Origin: Alphaproteobacteria bacterium | GTDB taxonomy: Bacteria > Pseudomonadota > Alphaproteobacteria > Rhizobiales > Rhizobiaceae | DNA: 64,000 nt | Assembly (NCBI GenBank): GCA_018823835.1 | Contig: JAHJHT010000002.1 | Span: forward strand, 1,798,001 to 1,862,000 | Reading direction: 5' to 3' | Shown: one piece after another, positions 52,708 through 63,604 of the stretch | Position numbering within the stretch: position 1 is the first letter of the stretch | How the letters are laid out: each line of letters opens with the position of its first letter | Position numbers and translations under genes: made by a program | The notes under the pieces: model-generated | The model's database searches: none | What the model was told of the DNA's origin: nothing | What the model saw: only the letters and a program-made list of their open reading frames with translations

Positions 52708-52911
52708 GGGTCGAACGTCGTCTCTGGTTGTTCCGGCTGGTCAGTCGCACTACGCCGGAAGCGCATTGTCACGGGCGTGTAGGGTAGACGCGTTAACCTT
52801 GAGAATTGATTACTGCCGAGGCCCCGTCCACCTGCCACCCTGCATCCTTATGACAGGCAAGGGACGGCATTTTTGTGGCGGCCGCGCGCAAAAATGCCAC
52901 AATGGCAGAGG

Positions 52912-53862
52912 TCAGAGCGAGCGGCCGATGGCGAGATACTTCTCGCGACGCTGCTCGCGGAAGTCCCCATTCGACTGCCCGAAATCGGCAAGCGTGCGCG
53001 CAATCAGGTCGCCGGTGGCCGTGATCACTGCGGACGGCATGCGATGTGCGCCGCCCAGCGGCTCCGGAATGATGGCGTCGATGACCTTGAGAGCCAGCAG
53101 ATCCTGGGCGGTAATCTTCATGTTGGTGGCGGCATCGCGCGACCGGGTGGTATCGCGCCACAGGATGGACGCTGCGCCTTCGGGCGAAATCACCGAATAG
53201 ATCGCATGTTCCAGCATGAACACCTTGTTGGCGGTCGCGATTGCAATGGCGCCGCCCGAGCCGCCTTCGCCGATGACCACCGAAATCGATGGCGTGCGCA
53301 GCGCCAGGCAGGCCGAGGTGGAGCGCGCGATGGCTTCGGCCTGGCCGCGTTCCTCGGCGCCGATCCCCGGATAGGCACCGGCGGTGTCGACGAGCGTGAC
53401 CAACGGCACCTGGAAGCGGTCGGCCAGTTCCATCACGCGTACCGCCTTGCGGTAACCCTCCGGGCGGACGGAGCCGAAATTGTGCTTAAGCCGGCTCTTC
53501 GTGTCGGAGCCCTTCTCCTGGCCGATCACCGCAATGGGTTCGCCGCGGAAACGCGCAAAGCCACAGACAATGGCGTTGTCCTCGCCGAAATTGCGGTCGC
53601 CCGCGAGCGGCGTGAAGTCGGTGAAGAGGTCCTTGACGTAGTCAAGGCAATGCGGGCGGTCCGGATGGCGTGCAACCTGCACCTTCTGCCAGGGCGTCAG
53701 CGCCTTGTAGATGTCGCGGAGCGCCTCGGCAGAACGTTTTTCGAGCCGTGCGATCTCCTCGCCGACATCTACCGACTCGCCGCCTTCTGAAAGCTTCTTG
53801 AGTTCCAGGATTTTGCCTTCGAGGTCGGCAACCGGCTTTTCGAAGTCGAGATAGTTGTACAT
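52912..53862 (-). CDS. accA: acetyl-CoA carboxylase carboxyltransferase subunit alpha
   Basis: The 316-aa alpha subunit transfers carboxyl from biotin carrier protein to acetyl-CoA for fatty acid synthesis. Seen are LDFEKPVADLEGKI at the N-terminus, GRNFGEDNAIVCGFARF-like (GDRNFGEDNA), LVTLVDTAGAYPGIGAEERGQ and VVIGEGGSGGAIA. Full length, no oddities. Stands between the XerD and L,D-transpeptidase genes in the same direction as both. Confidence 0.96.
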   Translation of the reverse strand: MYNYLDFEKPVADLEGKILELKKLSEGGESVDVGEEIARLEKRSAEALRDIYKALTPWQKVQVARHPDRPHCLDYVKDLFTDFTPLAGDRNFGEDNAIVCGFARFRGEPIAVIGQEKGSDTKSRLKHNFGSVRPEGYRKAVRVMELADRFQVPLVTLVDTAGAYPGIGAEERGQAEAIARSTSACLALRTPSISVVIGEGGSGGAIAIATANKVFMLEHAIYSVISPEGAASILWRDTTRSRDAATNMKITAQDLLALKVIDAIIPEPLGGAHRMPSAVITATGDLIARTLADFGQSNGDFREQRREKYLAIGRSL

Positions 53863-53957
53863 GCGTGAGCGAACCGATGCGCCGGACTGGAAACGGAAGG
53901 GCTGGAAAACTGGGTTTCCGGCCCGTGAAATTCTGCCCTCACATAGCGGTCCGACGC

Positions 53958-54875
53958 CTAGTCGGCAAGCGGATGATGCTCATTGACCAGCCGCACGAGC
54001 CGCTCCTCCAGCACATGCGTGTATATCTGCGTGGTCGAAATGTCGGCGTGGCCGAGCAGTTGCTGCACGGCACGCAGGTCGGCGCCGTTTTGCAGCAGAT
54101 GGCTGGCGAAAGCGTGCCTCAGCACGTGGGGCGAGACCTTCGCGGAAGCAATTCCGGCGCGTGCGGCGAGCGTCTTCAGGTCGCGGGCGAAGACTTGGCG
54201 CGACAGGTGGCCGCTGTCCGAGGAGGCCGGAAACAGGTGCGGGCTGTCGGACAGGCTTTCGTTGCGTCCGCGCTCCACGAGCCAGGCGCGCATCGCCTCG
54301 CGCGCCTTGCCCGAAAGCGGCACCATGCGTTCCTTGTTGCCCTTTCCGCGCACGATGAAGAAGCGCTCGTCGCGCAATGCGACCGTGACGGGAAGGCCGA
54401 CCAGTTCGGAAACGCGCAATCCGGTGGCGTAGAGCACCTCGACCAGCGCGTGAAGGCGCTTCGCTGCCACGCGGGCACCATCCGAGAGGCTCTCGTCGGC
54501 CGCTTCCTGTGCCGCCCGGTCGAGAAGCCGTCCCGTCTCGGCCTCGGCCATCGTCTTCGGCAGCGGCCGGCCTCGCGCTGGGCTGTCGAGCGTGCCCGTC
54601 GGATCGTCGGGTCGCATGTTCTCGGCATAGAGGAATTTGAAGAACTGCCGCAGCGCCGACAGCTTGCGCGCCTGCGAGGAGGCCGCGAAGCCCTCTGCGG
54701 CGAGGCCGCCGAGGTAGTCGCGCAGGTCGCTGCCGGCCGCGTCGGCCAGTCCGCCCGGAATGGAGGACGAGGCGTCCGAAAGGTCGCGCCGGTAGCTGGC
54801 AAGCGTGTTGTCGGCCGCGCCACGCTCGACGCTCATCATTTCCAGAAAAGCCTCGATCTGCGCCGCGCTGTTCAT
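53958..54875 (-). CDS. xerD: tyrosine recombinase XerD
   Basis: A 305-aa chromosome dimer resolvase. Core-binding domain at residues 1-95; catalytic Arg in [14 protein letters not shown], His-x-x-Arg in [14 protein letters not shown], second His in [18 protein letters not shown], which also carries the Tyr. It resolves dimers at dif with XerC. ATG 54875 is chosen because the family N-terminus begins there; longer starts overlap a small membrane-protein gene. This is a core gene unrelated to the island integrase. Confidence 0.94.
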   Translation of the reverse strand: MNSAAQIEAFLEMMSVERGAADNTLASYRRDLSDASSSIPGGLADAAGSDLRDYLGGLAAEGFAASSQARKLSALRQFFKFLYAENMRPDDPTGTLDSPARGRPLPKTMAEAETGRLLDRAAQEAADESLSDGARVAAKRLHALVEVLYATGLRVSELVGLPVTVALRDERFFIVRGKGNKERMVPLSGKAREAMRAWLVERGRNESLSDSPHLFPASSDSGHLSRQVFARDLKTLAARAGIASAKVSPHVLRHAFASHLLQNGADLRAVQQLLGHADISTTQIYTHVLEERLVRLVNEHHPLAD

Positions 54876-54883
54876 CGTTGCGA

Positions 54884-55033
54884 CTACCGCTTCGGGTTGA
54901 TTCTTTCGGAAGGGATGCGTTCGCTCATCTCGCCCTTGTTGGGCTCCACCAGGATCACCAGCGCCAGCATCGCCCCGTATGCCAGCACGGCCAGAAGGCA
55001 GAGCGTGAGAATGAACTTGAAAAGAGTCGGCAT
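54884..55033 (-). CDS. 49-aa single-span membrane protein upstream of xerD
   Basis: Small gene in the space between xerD and aroK. It encodes 49 aa: [14 protein letters not shown], a single transmembrane segment (residues about 5-29), then a short charged tail, [20 protein letters not shown]. The stop is 8 nt before the xerD ATG and the two are co-directional, so they are probably one transcript. Coding support is the hydrophobic helix and the clean fit between neighbours; I recall such a short protein next to xerD in rhizobia but could not check. Function unknown. Confidence 0.72.
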   Translation of the reverse strand: MPTLFKFILTLCLLAVLAYGAMLALVILVEPNKGEMSERIPSERINPKR

Positions 55034-55165
55034 CTATAAAACTGGCCCGCACCTGTTTTCGTCCCGGGGGCCCTTATGGGACGCGAATTTTGTCAACACA
55101 AGGGTGCCGCGCCAATAGACCCGCAGCGCTTGACGCAAACGGCCTTTTCATGTCGATACGCTGCC

Positions 55166-55759
55166 ATGGTTGCAATCCCCATGCTGGCGTCAGGAACCGT
55201 CGACGCCCTGCTTTCCAGTCTCGGTTCGCGTTCGATCGTGTTCGTCGGATTGATGGGCGCCGGCAAGACGGCGATCGGCCGCAAGGTCGCGTCGGCGCTC
55301 GGGCTGCCCTTCCTCGACAGCGACCATGAGATCGAAAGCGTCTCGCGCATGTCCATCCCGGATCTCTTCGCCCAATATGGCGAGGCCGAGTTCCGTGCGC
55401 TCGAGCAGCGGGTCATCCTGCGGGTTCTGGAAAACGGGCCGCAGGTGCTGGCCACCGGGGGCGGCGCGTTCATGAACGAGCAAACCCGCGAGGCGATCGC
55501 CGCCAACGGCATCTCCGTCTGGCTGAAGGCCGACGTCGACGTGCTGCTGGAGCGCGTCTCGAAGAAGCAGAACCGGCCCCTGCTTCAGAACGCCGACCCG
55601 CGCGGCGTGCTCGAGCGCCTGATCGCCGAGCGCCACCCCGTCTACGCTCATGCCGACATTACCGTTCCAACTCGCGACGACCGCAGGGAAGTGATCGCCG
55701 GGGAAGTCATCGACGCGATCAGCCGATCGCTGAACGTAACCAGGGAAGATGCCTCATGA
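55166..55759 (+). CDS. aroK: shikimate kinase
   Basis: Phosphorylates shikimate in the aromatic amino-acid pathway. The 197-aa protein has Walker [17 protein letters not shown] for shikimate and Mg binding, FRALEQRV with the conserved Arg and GGGAFMN. ATG 55166 is preferred; ATG 55181 is possible and a longer start at 55076 lacks family similarity. It overlaps aroB as ATGA, the usual aroK-aroB arrangement. The opposite strand upstream is the 49-aa gene. Confidence 0.94.
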   Translation: MVAIPMLASGTVDALLSSLGSRSIVFVGLMGAGKTAIGRKVASALGLPFLDSDHEIESVSRMSIPDLFAQYGEAEFRALEQRVILRVLENGPQVLATGGGAFMNEQTREAIAANGISVWLKADVDVLLERVSKKQNRPLLQNADPRGVLERLIAERHPVYAHADITVPTRDDRREVIAGEVIDAISRSLNVTREDAS

Positions 55760-56877
55760 CTGCCTCCGGTGTTGAAACGGTTGAGGTACAGCTTGGCGAC
55801 AGGTCCTACGATATCCTGATCGGCAACGGGCTGGTCGAGACAGCCGGCGCGGAGATCGCAGCGCGGCTGCCCGGGCTGGCGACGGCCATCGTCACGGACG
55901 CAAATGTGGCGGCCATCCATCTCGAGCGTCTGAAGGAAAGCCTTGCCGGTGCTGGCATCAGGGCGACGGTGATCGAACTGCCGCCCGGCGAGAAGACCAA
56001 GAGCTTCGAGGCCCTGCAGCAGGTCGTCGATGGCATCCTGGCAGCACGGCTGGAGCGCGGCGATGCGGTGATCGCGCTGGGCGGCGGCGTGATCGGCGAC
56101 CTCGCCGGCTTCGCGTCCGGCATCGTGCGGCGCGGCATGAAGTTCATCCAGATGCCGACCTCGCTGCTGGCGCAGGTCGATTCATCGGTCGGCGGCAAGA
56201 CCGGCATCAACACCAGCCACGGCAAGAACCTCGTCGGCGTATTCCACCAGCCGCAGCTCGTGCTGGCCGATACCGGTGTCCTCGACACACTGCCCGTCCG
56301 CGAGTTCCGCGCGGGCTATGCGGAACTTGCCAAATACGGGCTGATCGACCGGCCCGACTTCTTCGCCTGGCTCGAAGGCCACTGGCAGCCGGTGTTTGCC
56401 GGCGGCGCGGAACGCGCGCACGCCATCGCGGAAGCCTGCCGGGCCAAGGCCGACGTCGTGGCGCGCGACGAGTACGAGACCGGCGACCGGGCGCTGCTCA
56501 ATCTCGGCCACACTTTCGGCCATGCGCTGGAGGCCGCGACCGGCTACGACAGCGCCCGCCTGGTGCATGGCGAAGGCGTGGCGATCGGCATGGCGCTGGC
56601 GCACCGGTTCTCCAGCCGCCTCAACCTGGCGAGCCCGGACGACGCGGCGCGCGTCGAGACGCATCTGCGCGCCGTCGGCCTGCCCTGGCGGATGGCCGAC
56701 ATCCCGGGCGGCCTGCCGGATGCCGAGACGCTGTTTTCATTCATCGCGCAGGACAAGAAGGTCTCGCGCGGCGCGTTGACATTCATTCTTACCCATGGCG
56801 TCGGCAAGTCGTTCATCGCAAAGGACGTTCCGGCCTCCGAAGTCGTGACGTTCCTGAAGGAAAACCACCCGGGATGA
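55756..56877 (+). CDS. aroB: 3-dehydroquinate synthase
   Basis: Second enzyme of the shikimate pathway, 373 aa, NAD- and metal-dependent. Seen are [13 protein letters not shown] (NAD site), [19 protein letters not shown] and [12 protein letters not shown] with metal-binding histidines, and HGEGVAIGM. Full length. Overlaps aroK at the start and the next gene at the end, both as ATGA. Confidence 0.96.
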   Translation: MTASGVETVEVQLGDRSYDILIGNGLVETAGAEIAARLPGLATAIVTDANVAAIHLERLKESLAGAGIRATVIELPPGEKTKSFEALQQVVDGILAARLERGDAVIALGGGVIGDLAGFASGIVRRGMKFIQMPTSLLAQVDSSVGGKTGINTSHGKNLVGVFHQPQLVLADTGVLDTLPVREFRAGYAELAKYGLIDRPDFFAWLEGHWQPVFAGGAERAHAIAEACRAKADVVARDEYETGDRALLNLGHTFGHALEAATGYDSARLVHGEGVAIGMALAHRFSSRLNLASPDDAARVETHLRAVGLPWRMADIPGGLPDAETLFSFIAQDKKVSRGALTFILTHGVGKSFIAKDVPASEVVTFLKENHPG

Positions 56878-57752
56878 CGCTGCCGGTCCTGCTCACGATC
56901 GCAGTCTTCGTTCTGCTGCTGGCGGTGCTGTTCCTGCTGCGCAACTCTTTGCTCGCCGCGCTGGGCTACGAGGTGAGGGCGCTGGGGTCCACGCGTCCGG
57001 TGCCTGAGGAGGCGCGGGGAGCGGCAGGGGATGCTGCCGGCGATAGCGGCTCAAGGACAGATCGCGTCGGTGCCCTGGTCGATCTGCATGAGCTCGAAGT
57101 ATCGGACGTCATGGTCCATCGCACCAACATGCGCTCGGTCAACGCCGACAATCCGCCCGAGGCGCTGGTGCGCGAAATCCTGCAGAGCCCGCACACCCGC
57201 ATGCCGCTGTGGCGGGGCTCGACCGAGAACATCGTCGGCGTGCTGCACGCCAAGGACCTGCTGCGCGCGCTCAACGAGGTCGGCAACGACTTTTCCAGAA
57301 TCGACGTGATGAAGATCGCGACAAAGCCGTGGTTCGTGCCGGACACGACCTCGCTGCAGGACCAGCTCAACGCATTCCTGCGGCGCAAGGCACATTTCGC
57401 GCTGGTGGTCGACGAATATGGCGAGGTCGAGGGGCTGGTCACGCTGGAAGACATCATCGAGGAGATCGTCGGTGAGATCGCCGACGAGCACGATGTCGAC
57501 ATCCAGGGCGTCAGGCAGGAGGCGGACGGTTCCGTCGTCGTCGACGGCACGGTGCCGATCCGCGACCTCAATCGCGCGCTCGACTGGTCGCTGCCCGACG
57601 AGGAGGCCACGACGATTGCCGGCCTCGTCATTCACGAGACGCAGTCGATTCCCGAAGAACGGCAGGCCTTCACCTTCCACGGCAAGCGCTTCGTGGTGAT
57701 GAAGCGCGACAAGAACCGCATTGCGCGGCTGCGGATCAGGCCGGTCGCCTGA
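56874..57752 (+). CDS. CorC/HlyC-family CBS-domain protein
   Basis: A 292-aa protein with one N-terminal membrane segment (residues 4-30), a pair of CBS domains (about 75-200; [49 protein letters not shown]) and a C-terminal CorC_HlyC transporter-associated domain ([10 protein letters not shown]). It lacks the four-helix DUF21 domain of full-length family members. Likely a membrane-bound nucleotide or metal sensor, often annotated as hemolysin; no toxin role is implied. Coupled to aroB. Confidence 0.88.
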   Translation: MTLPVLLTIAVFVLLLAVLFLLRNSLLAALGYEVRALGSTRPVPEEARGAAGDAAGDSGSRTDRVGALVDLHELEVSDVMVHRTNMRSVNADNPPEALVREILQSPHTRMPLWRGSTENIVGVLHAKDLLRALNEVGNDFSRIDVMKIATKPWFVPDTTSLQDQLNAFLRRKAHFALVVDEYGEVEGLVTLEDIIEEIVGEIADEHDVDIQGVRQEADGSVVVDGTVPIRDLNRALDWSLPDEEATTIAGLVIHETQSIPEERQAFTFHGKRFVVMKRDKNRIARLRIRPVA

Positions 57753-57759
57753 AGCGGTT

Positions 57760-58062
57760 CTACCAGCGGGTCTGTTCGCCGGGTGCGGCCGGCTCGATTG
57801 CCAGGGCGTGGACACCGGCCTCCAGTTCGTCGGCCAGCAGCGTGTTGACGGCGCGGTGGCGCTCGATCCGGCTCATTCCCGAGAAGGCCGGGGCGACAAG
57901 TCGCACGCGAAAATGCGTTTCGCCGGAGCCGTCGAAGGTGGCGTGGTGGCCGGAGTCCTCGTGATGGTGACCGGCATGGAGATGGCTCTCGTTGACAACC
58001 TGCATGCGTTCCGGCGAGAACGCGCGCTGGAGCTTCTCTTCGATCGTCGCCTGTATCGACAT
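57760..58062 (-). CDS. BolA family protein
   Basis: A 100-aa BolA. SIQATIEEKLQRAF at the start, then NESHLHAGHHHEDSGHH, ETHFRVRLVAPAF and MSRIERHRAVNTLLADEL, the latter being the conserved helix. BolA proteins bind glutaredoxin-linked iron-sulfur clusters and modulate iron response. ATG 58062 fits the family start; an open frame extends further but not in the family. Convergent with the CorC-like gene, 7 nt apart. Confidence 0.93.
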   Translation of the reverse strand: MSIQATIEEKLQRAFSPERMQVVNESHLHAGHHHEDSGHHATFDGSGETHFRVRLVAPAFSGMSRIERHRAVNTLLADELEAGVHALAIEPAAPGEQTRW

Positions 58063-58202
58063 TGCGGTCTCCTGTACCCATATCCGCACGTCGGCATAAA
58101 ATCGCCGCATCCGGGATTGATCCGTGATTTGGGTCGGTAGGCCCTGTTTCCCGAAAATGTCAATTCTTGTTTCGCAATCAGAACATCCCATAAATGGGTT
58201 AG

Positions 58203-58820
58203 ATGAAGCCGTATCCGAAATACTTCGAAAAGATTCGCATCCGCCCGGACAAGGACGCGGAGCTGAAATCGCACGCGCCGGTCTGCCAGTGGGATGGCTG
58301 CAAGGAGCCTGGTACGCACAAGGCGCCGGTCGGCCGGATGAAGGAAGGCGAGTATTTCCGCTTCTGCTTCGACCACGTGCGCGAGTACAACAAGGGCTTC
58401 AACTATTTCTCCGGCGTGCCGGATTCGGAAGTCGCGCGATTCCAGCGCGAGGCGATGACCGGTCATCGCCCGACCTGGAAGATGGGCATCAGCGGCAGCA
58501 CGCGTTCCTCGCCGGACGTGGCGCAGCAGCGGTCAGGCCGGGCTGGCTACTACAACCGCATCCGCGATCCCTTCAACCTGTTCGAGGGCCCCAAGGACCC
58601 GCGCCAGCCGCGCGAGCGCAAGGCCAAGCCGCTTGAGGCCAAGGCGCTGGAAACGCTTGGCCTTGATACAAAGGCGACTGGCAAGGACATCAAGGCGCGC
58701 TATAAAGAACTGGTGAAGCGCCATCATCCCGACGCGAATGGCGGCGACAGGGGTTCGGAAGACCGGTTCCGCGACGTGCTGCAGGCCTATCGCGTGCTCA
58801 AACAGGCGGGTTTGTGCTGA
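58203..58820 (+). CDS. J-domain (DnaJ-like) protein
   Basis: A 205-aa protein with a C-terminal J domain (residues about 145-203): [35 protein letters not shown], including the HPD tripeptide that stimulates Hsp70. The N-terminal 140 residues contain two cysteines (CQWDGC) and CFDHV, which may bind a metal. This kind of protein, ahead of cobS, is standard in rhizobia. The gene is divergent from bolA. Confidence 0.92.
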   Translation: MKPYPKYFEKIRIRPDKDAELKSHAPVCQWDGCKEPGTHKAPVGRMKEGEYFRFCFDHVREYNKGFNYFSGVPDSEVARFQREAMTGHRPTWKMGISGSTRSSPDVAQQRSGRAGYYNRIRDPFNLFEGPKDPRQPRERKAKPLEAKALETLGLDTKATGKDIKARYKELVKRHHPDANGGDRGSEDRFRDVLQAYRVLKQAGLC

Positions 58821-58935
58821 GCCAGCAGGATTGAGGGCCGTTTCCAACTTTCCTCACGCTGGAAAAGGCACTAAGACCGCCCCCGGACAAATTCGATTGC
58901 CGGCGAAGCCCAAAGGCCTCGCATTTGGAGACATT

Positions 58936-59922
58936 ATGAACAAGGTCGATCGCGATATCGCCAACCTTCCCGACACGACCGTCTCGGTCAAGGAGAAGTT
59001 CGGCTTCGATTCCAAGATGGTTGTGCCAGCCTATTCGTCGGCCGACCAGCATGTCCCGGACCTCGATCCGGACTACCTGTTCGACCCGCAGACGACGTCG
59101 GCGATCCTGGCCGGCTTCGCCTACAATCGCCGCGTCATGGTGTCGGGCTATCACGGCACCGGCAAATCGACGCATATCGAGCAGGTCGCGGCACGCCTCA
59201 ACTGGCCGATGGTTCGCGTCAACCTCGACAGCCATGTCAGCCGTATCGACCTCGTCGGCAAGGACGCCATCGTTGTCAAGGAAGGCATGCAGGTCACCGA
59301 ATTTCGCGACGGCATCCTGCCCTGGGCCTACCAGCACAATGTCGCGCTCTGCTTCGACGAGTATGATGCCGGCCGGCCGGACGTGATGTTCGTCATCCAG
59401 CGCGTGCTGGAATCGTCGGGCCGCCTGACCCTGCTCGACCAGAGCCGCGTCATCCGTCCGCACCCGGCCTTCCGCCTGTTCGCCACCGCCAACACGGTCG
59501 GCCTCGGCGACACGACCGGCCTCTACCACGGCACGCAGCAGATCAACCAGGCGCAGATGGACCGCTGGTCGATCGTCACGACGCTGAACTACCTGCCGCA
59601 CGACAACGAAGTCGCCATCGTGCTCGCGAAGGCCAAGCACTACCGGAACGCGGAAGGCAAGGACATCGTCAACAAGATGGTGCGCGTCGCCGACATGACG
59701 CGCCAGGCCTTCATCAACGGCGACCTGTCGACCGTGATGAGCCCGCGTACGGTCATCACCTGGGCCGAGAACGCCGAGATCTTCGGCGATGTCGGCATGG
59801 CTTTCCGGCTGACCTTCCTCAACAAGTGCGACGAACTCGAACGCTCGATCGTCGCCGAATTCTACCAGCGGGCTTTCGGGCAGGAACTGCCCGAATCGGC
59901 CGCCAACGTCGTGCTCGGCTAG
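58936..59922 (+). CDS. cobS: cobaltochelatase subunit CobS
   Basis: AAA+ ATPase subunit of the aerobic cobaltochelatase that inserts cobalt into hydrogenobyrinate a,c-diamide. The 328-aa protein shows Walker [10 protein letters not shown], Walker [11 protein letters not shown] and sensor segment [15 protein letters not shown] 58936 with GGAG upstream. Forms a pair with cobT, whose start is 11 nt after the cobS stop. The CobN subunit is not in the window. Confidence 0.95.
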   Translation: MNKVDRDIANLPDTTVSVKEKFGFDSKMVVPAYSSADQHVPDLDPDYLFDPQTTSAILAGFAYNRRVMVSGYHGTGKSTHIEQVAARLNWPMVRVNLDSHVSRIDLVGKDAIVVKEGMQVTEFRDGILPWAYQHNVALCFDEYDAGRPDVMFVIQRVLESSGRLTLLDQSRVIRPHPAFRLFATANTVGLGDTTGLYHGTQQINQAQMDRWSIVTTLNYLPHDNEVAIVLAKAKHYRNAEGKDIVNKMVRVADMTRQAFINGDLSTVMSPRTVITWAENAEIFGDVGMAFRLTFLNKCDELERSIVAEFYQRAFGQELPESAANVVLG

Positions 59923-59933
59923 CAGCAGGCGCG

Positions 59934-61832
59934 ATGGCAGGTCCCGGCGACAACACGCGAAACAGGCCGAAAACGGGCTCGGAAGCGGACAGCTTCAAGC
60001 GCGCGCTGACGGTCTGCATGCGCGCGATTTCCGGTGACAACGAACTCGAGGTCGCCTTCGCCAAGGACAAGCCGGCGCTGGCCGGCAACCGGGCACGCCT
60101 GCCCGAGATACCGAAGAAGGCGACTGCCGCCGACATCGCGGTAACCCGGGGCATCGGCGATTCCATGGCGCTGAAGCGTGCCTGCCACGACCTGCGCATC
60201 CACTCGAAATTCGCGCCCGAGGGCAAGCAGGCGCGCGCCGTCTATGACGCCGTCGAGCAGGCCCGGGTGGAGGCTATCGGCGCGCGCGCCATGACCGGCG
60301 TCGCCGACAATCTCGGCTCCATGCTCGAGGACAAGTACGCCAAGGCTAACCTCGCCGACGTGCGCGAACGCGACGATGCGCCGATCGAGGAGGCGCTGGC
60401 CCTGATGGTGCGCGAAAAGCTCACCGGCCGCGCGGCGCCAAAGAGCGGTCAGCGCATGGTCAACCTGTGGCGCGACTGGGTGGAGGAAAAGGCCGGCGCC
60501 GACCTCGACCACCTGATGGGCAATCTCGACGACCAGCAGGCCTTCGCCCGCGTCGTGCGCGAGATGCTGGCCTCGATGGAGATGGCCGAGGAACTCGGCG
60601 ACGAGGAACAGTCCGACGAATCCGAGGACAGCGAAGATCCCCAGCCGCAGGGCGAGGAAAACAGCGATGAAGGCGGCGAGGACGATTCGGGCGCCGACCA
60701 GTCGCAGTCCGACGAACAGGATGCCTCCGCGGAGGAGGACCAGTCCGGCGAGACAGAGGCGTCCGACGCCTCTGCCGACGACTATTCCGAGGACGAGGAA
60801 GCCGATGCCGAGACGCCGGGCGAGGCCAGGCGCAAGGACGACCCCTTCACCGAGATGACGCGGCACGTCGACTACAAGGTCTTCACCACCGCCTTCGACG
60901 AGACGGTCGGCGCGGAGGAGCTTTGCGACGAAGAGGAACTCGACCGCCTGCGCGCCTTCCTCGACAAGCAGCTGACGAACCTCTCCGGCGTCGTCGGACG
61001 TCTCGCCAACCGGCTGCAGCGGCGGCTGATGGCGCAGCAGAACCGGTCGTGGGACTTTGACCTCGAAGAGGGCTATCTCGATCCGGCGCGGCTGGTGCGC
61101 GTGGTGATAGACCCGATGCAGCCGCTCTCCTTCAAGCAGGAGCGCGACACGAAATTCCGCGACACGGTGGTGACGCTGGTGCTCGACAATTCGGGATCGA
61201 TGCGCGGCCGCCCCATCACGGTGGCGGCGACCTGCGCCGACATCCTGGCCCGCACGCTGGAACGCTGCGGCGTCTCGGTCGAAATCCTCGGTTTCACGAC
61301 CCGTGCCTGGAAGGGCGGGCAGGCGCGCGAGAAGTGGTTGAAGGACGGCAAGCCGCCCAATCCCGGCCGGCTCAACGACCTGCGCCACATCATCTACAAG
61401 AGCGCCGACCATCCGTGGCGGCGGGCGCGGCGCAACCTCGGGCTGATGATGCGCGAGGGCCTGCTCAAGGAAAACATCGACGGCGAGGCGCTGCTGTGGG
61501 CGCATCAGCGCCTGATGGCGCGGCCAGAGCAGCGCAAGATCCTGATGATGATTTCCGACGGTGCGCCGGTTGACGATTCGACGCTCTCGGTCAATCCCGG
61601 CAACTATCTCGAGCGCCACCTGCGCGCGGTCATCGAACTGATCGAGACGCGCTCCCCGGTCGAGCTTCTGGCCATCGGTATCGGCCATGACGTCACGCGC
61701 TACTATCGCCGCGCCGTCACCATCGTCGACGCCGAGGAACTGGCGGGCGCCATGACGGAGCAGCTCGCTTCGCTGTTTGGCGAGGAAAGCACGCGCGAGA
61801 CGCGCCGCGGCGGCATTCGGCGCGCCGGATGA
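59934..61832 (+). CDS. cobT: cobaltochelatase subunit CobT
   Basis: A 632-aa chelatase partner of CobS. The centre (residues about 220-310) is a very acidic Glu/Asp/Ser linker; the C-terminal third is a von Willebrand A domain with the MIDAS motif [11 protein letters not shown]. Start ATG 59934. CobT bridges the AAA+ ring of CobS to the CobN catalytic subunit. Overlaps the following gene as ATGA. A long open frame on the opposite strand is a composition artefact. Confidence 0.95.
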   Translation: MAGPGDNTRNRPKTGSEADSFKRALTVCMRAISGDNELEVAFAKDKPALAGNRARLPEIPKKATAADIAVTRGIGDSMALKRACHDLRIHSKFAPEGKQARAVYDAVEQARVEAIGARAMTGVADNLGSMLEDKYAKANLADVRERDDAPIEEALALMVREKLTGRAAPKSGQRMVNLWRDWVEEKAGADLDHLMGNLDDQQAFARVVREMLASMEMAEELGDEEQSDESEDSEDPQPQGEENSDEGGEDDSGADQSQSDEQDASAEEDQSGETEASDASADDYSEDEEADAETPGEARRKDDPFTEMTRHVDYKVFTTAFDETVGAEELCDEEELDRLRAFLDKQLTNLSGVVGRLANRLQRRLMAQQNRSWDFDLEEGYLDPARLVRVVIDPMQPLSFKQERDTKFRDTVVTLVLDNSGSMRGRPITVAATCADILARTLERCGVSVEILGFTTRAWKGGQAREKWLKDGKPPNPGRLNDLRHIIYKSADHPWRRARRNLGLMMREGLLKENIDGEALLWAHQRLMARPEQRKILMMISDGAPVDDSTLSVNPGNYLERHLRAVIELIETRSPVELLAIGIGHDVTRYYRRAVTIVDAEELAGAMTEQLASLFGEESTRETRRGGIRRAG

Positions 61833-62857
61833 AGACCCTTTCGCGTGGCGCGCTTGGCCTTGGCTTGCTGACGGCGCTGCTTGCCGGCCTGACGTTCGTT
61901 AACACGTCACCCCCCTCGCGCGCCGCCGATACCGGGCGCATCGAGATCGATTCCCGGCCGATCACCAATTTCCATATCGGCCGTTCCGAGACGCGGTTCA
62001 GCCCGCTGGAATTCGTCGGCGGCCTGGAAATGTCTTCGACAGCCGCAGATTTCGGCGCGCTGTCGGCGTTCCGTTTCATGCAGCCCGGCGGGGATTTCAT
62101 CGGCGTTGCCGACACCGGCTTCTGGTATTTCGGTACCGTGTTGCGCGACGGTCAGCAGAAGCCGACCGGGATCGGCGATTTCCGCATGGCCGCGATGTTC
62201 GACCGTGCCGGCAAGATCAGCAGCGACAAGTGGCAGGTCGATGCCGAGGGTCTTGCGCTCAAGGACGGCGTCGCCACCGTCGGCTTCGAGCGCGATCACC
62301 GCATCGCGCAGTTCCGCATTGAGCCGGACGCCATGAAGCCGGCCTTCGATGACCTCGATTTCCTCATCCCGAAGGCGGAGCTTCGCTCGAATCGCGGTTT
62401 CGAGACCGTGGCCTTTTCGAACCCCGCCGGTCCGCTCGCGGGAGCCATGGTCATCGTCTCGGAAAAGAGCCTCGACAAGCAAGGCAACATCTTCGCCGCC
62501 ATCGTCGACGGCCCTGGCAAGGGCGTTTTCACCGTCAAGCGCAACGGCGAGTTCGACATCACCGACGGTGCTTTCCTGCCGGGTGGCGACCTTCTGCTTC
62601 TGGAGCGCAGCTTCTCGATGGCCGCGGGCGTCAAGATGCGCCTGCGCCGCATCGACGGCGCCACCATCGCGAAGGGCAAGGTTGCCGACGGGCCGATACT
62701 CTTCACCGCCGACATGGCCTACCAGATCGACAACATGGAGGGCCTCGACGTGTGGACCCGCGACGACGGTGCCCTGATGGTGTCGATGGTCTCCGACGAC
62801 AACCACTCGATCCTGCAGCGCAATCTCTACCTGGAATTCATCCTGCATAACGACTGA
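61829..62857 (+). CDS. secreted esterase-like phytase-family protein
   Basis: A 342-aa protein with an N-terminal signal or anchor (residues 1-32, ending SRAAD). The body has the [45 protein letters not shown] and NMEGLDVW segments that I recognise from the esterase-like phytase (PF13449) family, a beta-propeller; activity is not known. Follows cobT with an ATGA overlap, common in this order, and may be co-expressed only. Confidence 0.85.
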   Translation: MKTLSRGALGLGLLTALLAGLTFVNTSPPSRAADTGRIEIDSRPITNFHIGRSETRFSPLEFVGGLEMSSTAADFGALSAFRFMQPGGDFIGVADTGFWYFGTVLRDGQQKPTGIGDFRMAAMFDRAGKISSDKWQVDAEGLALKDGVATVGFERDHRIAQFRIEPDAMKPAFDDLDFLIPKAELRSNRGFETVAFSNPAGPLAGAMVIVSEKSLDKQGNIFAAIVDGPGKGVFTVKRNGEFDITDGAFLPGGDLLLLERSFSMAAGVKMRLRRIDGATIAKGKVADGPILFTADMAYQIDNMEGLDVWTRDDGALMVSMVSDDNHSILQRNLYLEFILHND

Positions 62858-62908
62858 GGGTCCGGGTCGCGGCCCTCGTCGGCCACGCGCCTGCTGCCGA
62901 TCCCGCCG

Positions 62909-63604
62909 CTAGTTCCTGCCAGCCAGCCAGATCGTGTGCCGCGCACCGCGCTTGCCGCGCGCCCGCACGCCGACTTCCTCGACTGCAAATCCAGCCTGCC
63001 GCAGCCGACGCGTGAAGCCGGCGTCGGGGCCGGACGACCAGACGGCAAGCACGCCGCCGGGTCGCAGCGCCTTCCATGCAGCCGCCAGCCCCGCAGCACT
63101 GTAGAGGCTGTCATTGGAACTGCGCGACAGGCCTTCCGGTCCATTGTCGACGTCGAGCAGGATCGCGTCATAGCCACCCGCGGCCGCCCGGATCATTTGA
63201 CCCACATCGCCCTCATGGATGGCCACACGCGGGTCGCCGAGGCAGTTGCCGAAAACCTCGGCCATTTCGCCGCGCGCCCAGGCGATGACGGCGGGCACGA
63301 TCTCGGCCACCTCTACGCGGGCGCCGTCTGCCAGTTCGGCAAGGGCTGCGCGCAGGGTGAAGCCCATGCCGAGGCCGCCGATCAGGATTTTGGGCCGCGT
63401 GCTGGCGGCAATCTTCTGGATCGAAAGACTCGCCAACGCCTCTTCGGAGCCGCTGAGGCGGCTGTTCATGAGTTCGTTGGTGCCGAGCATGATGGAGAAT
63501 TCGCTGCCGCGCCGCTTCAGGCGCAGCTCTTCACCGCCGCCCGGCACCTTGGCCGTGCCGAGATGGACCCAGGGGATCACGAAGCCAGAGCCGGCTGCGT
63601 CCAT
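62909..63604 (-). CDS. spermidine-synthase-like methyltransferase-fold protein
   Basis: A 231-aa protein of the Rossmann-type spermidine-synthase fold. LIGGLGMGFTLRAAL is the nucleotide loop, VEVAEIVPAVIAWARG and ILLDVDNGPEGL supply acidic residues; the N-terminal tetramerisation strand region is short. It lacks the full aminopropyl-transfer set, so real spermidine synthesis is uncertain. Start ATG 63604 overlaps the upstream gene by 28 nt; later starts would remove the N-terminal strands. Confidence 0.82.
   Translation of the reverse strand: MDAAGSGFVIPWVHLGTAKVPGGGEELRLKRRGSEFSIMLGTNELMNSRLSGSEEALASLSIQKIAASTRPKILIGGLGMGFTLRAALAELADGARVEVAEIVPAVIAWARGEMAEVFGNCLGDPRVAIHEGDVGQMIRAAAGGYDAILLDVDNGPEGLSRSSNDSLYSAAGLAAAWKALRPGGVLAVWSSGPDAGFTRRLRQAGFAVEEVGVRARGKRGARHTIWLAGRN

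Noticed and set aside
53865-55118. 417-codon frame opposite xerD
   Set aside because: Antisense artefact; xerD and the 49-aa gene occupy the other strand with clear motifs.
59919-61688. 589-codon frame opposite cobT
   Set aside because: Antisense artefact of high-GC codon use; cobT is unambiguous on the plus strand.
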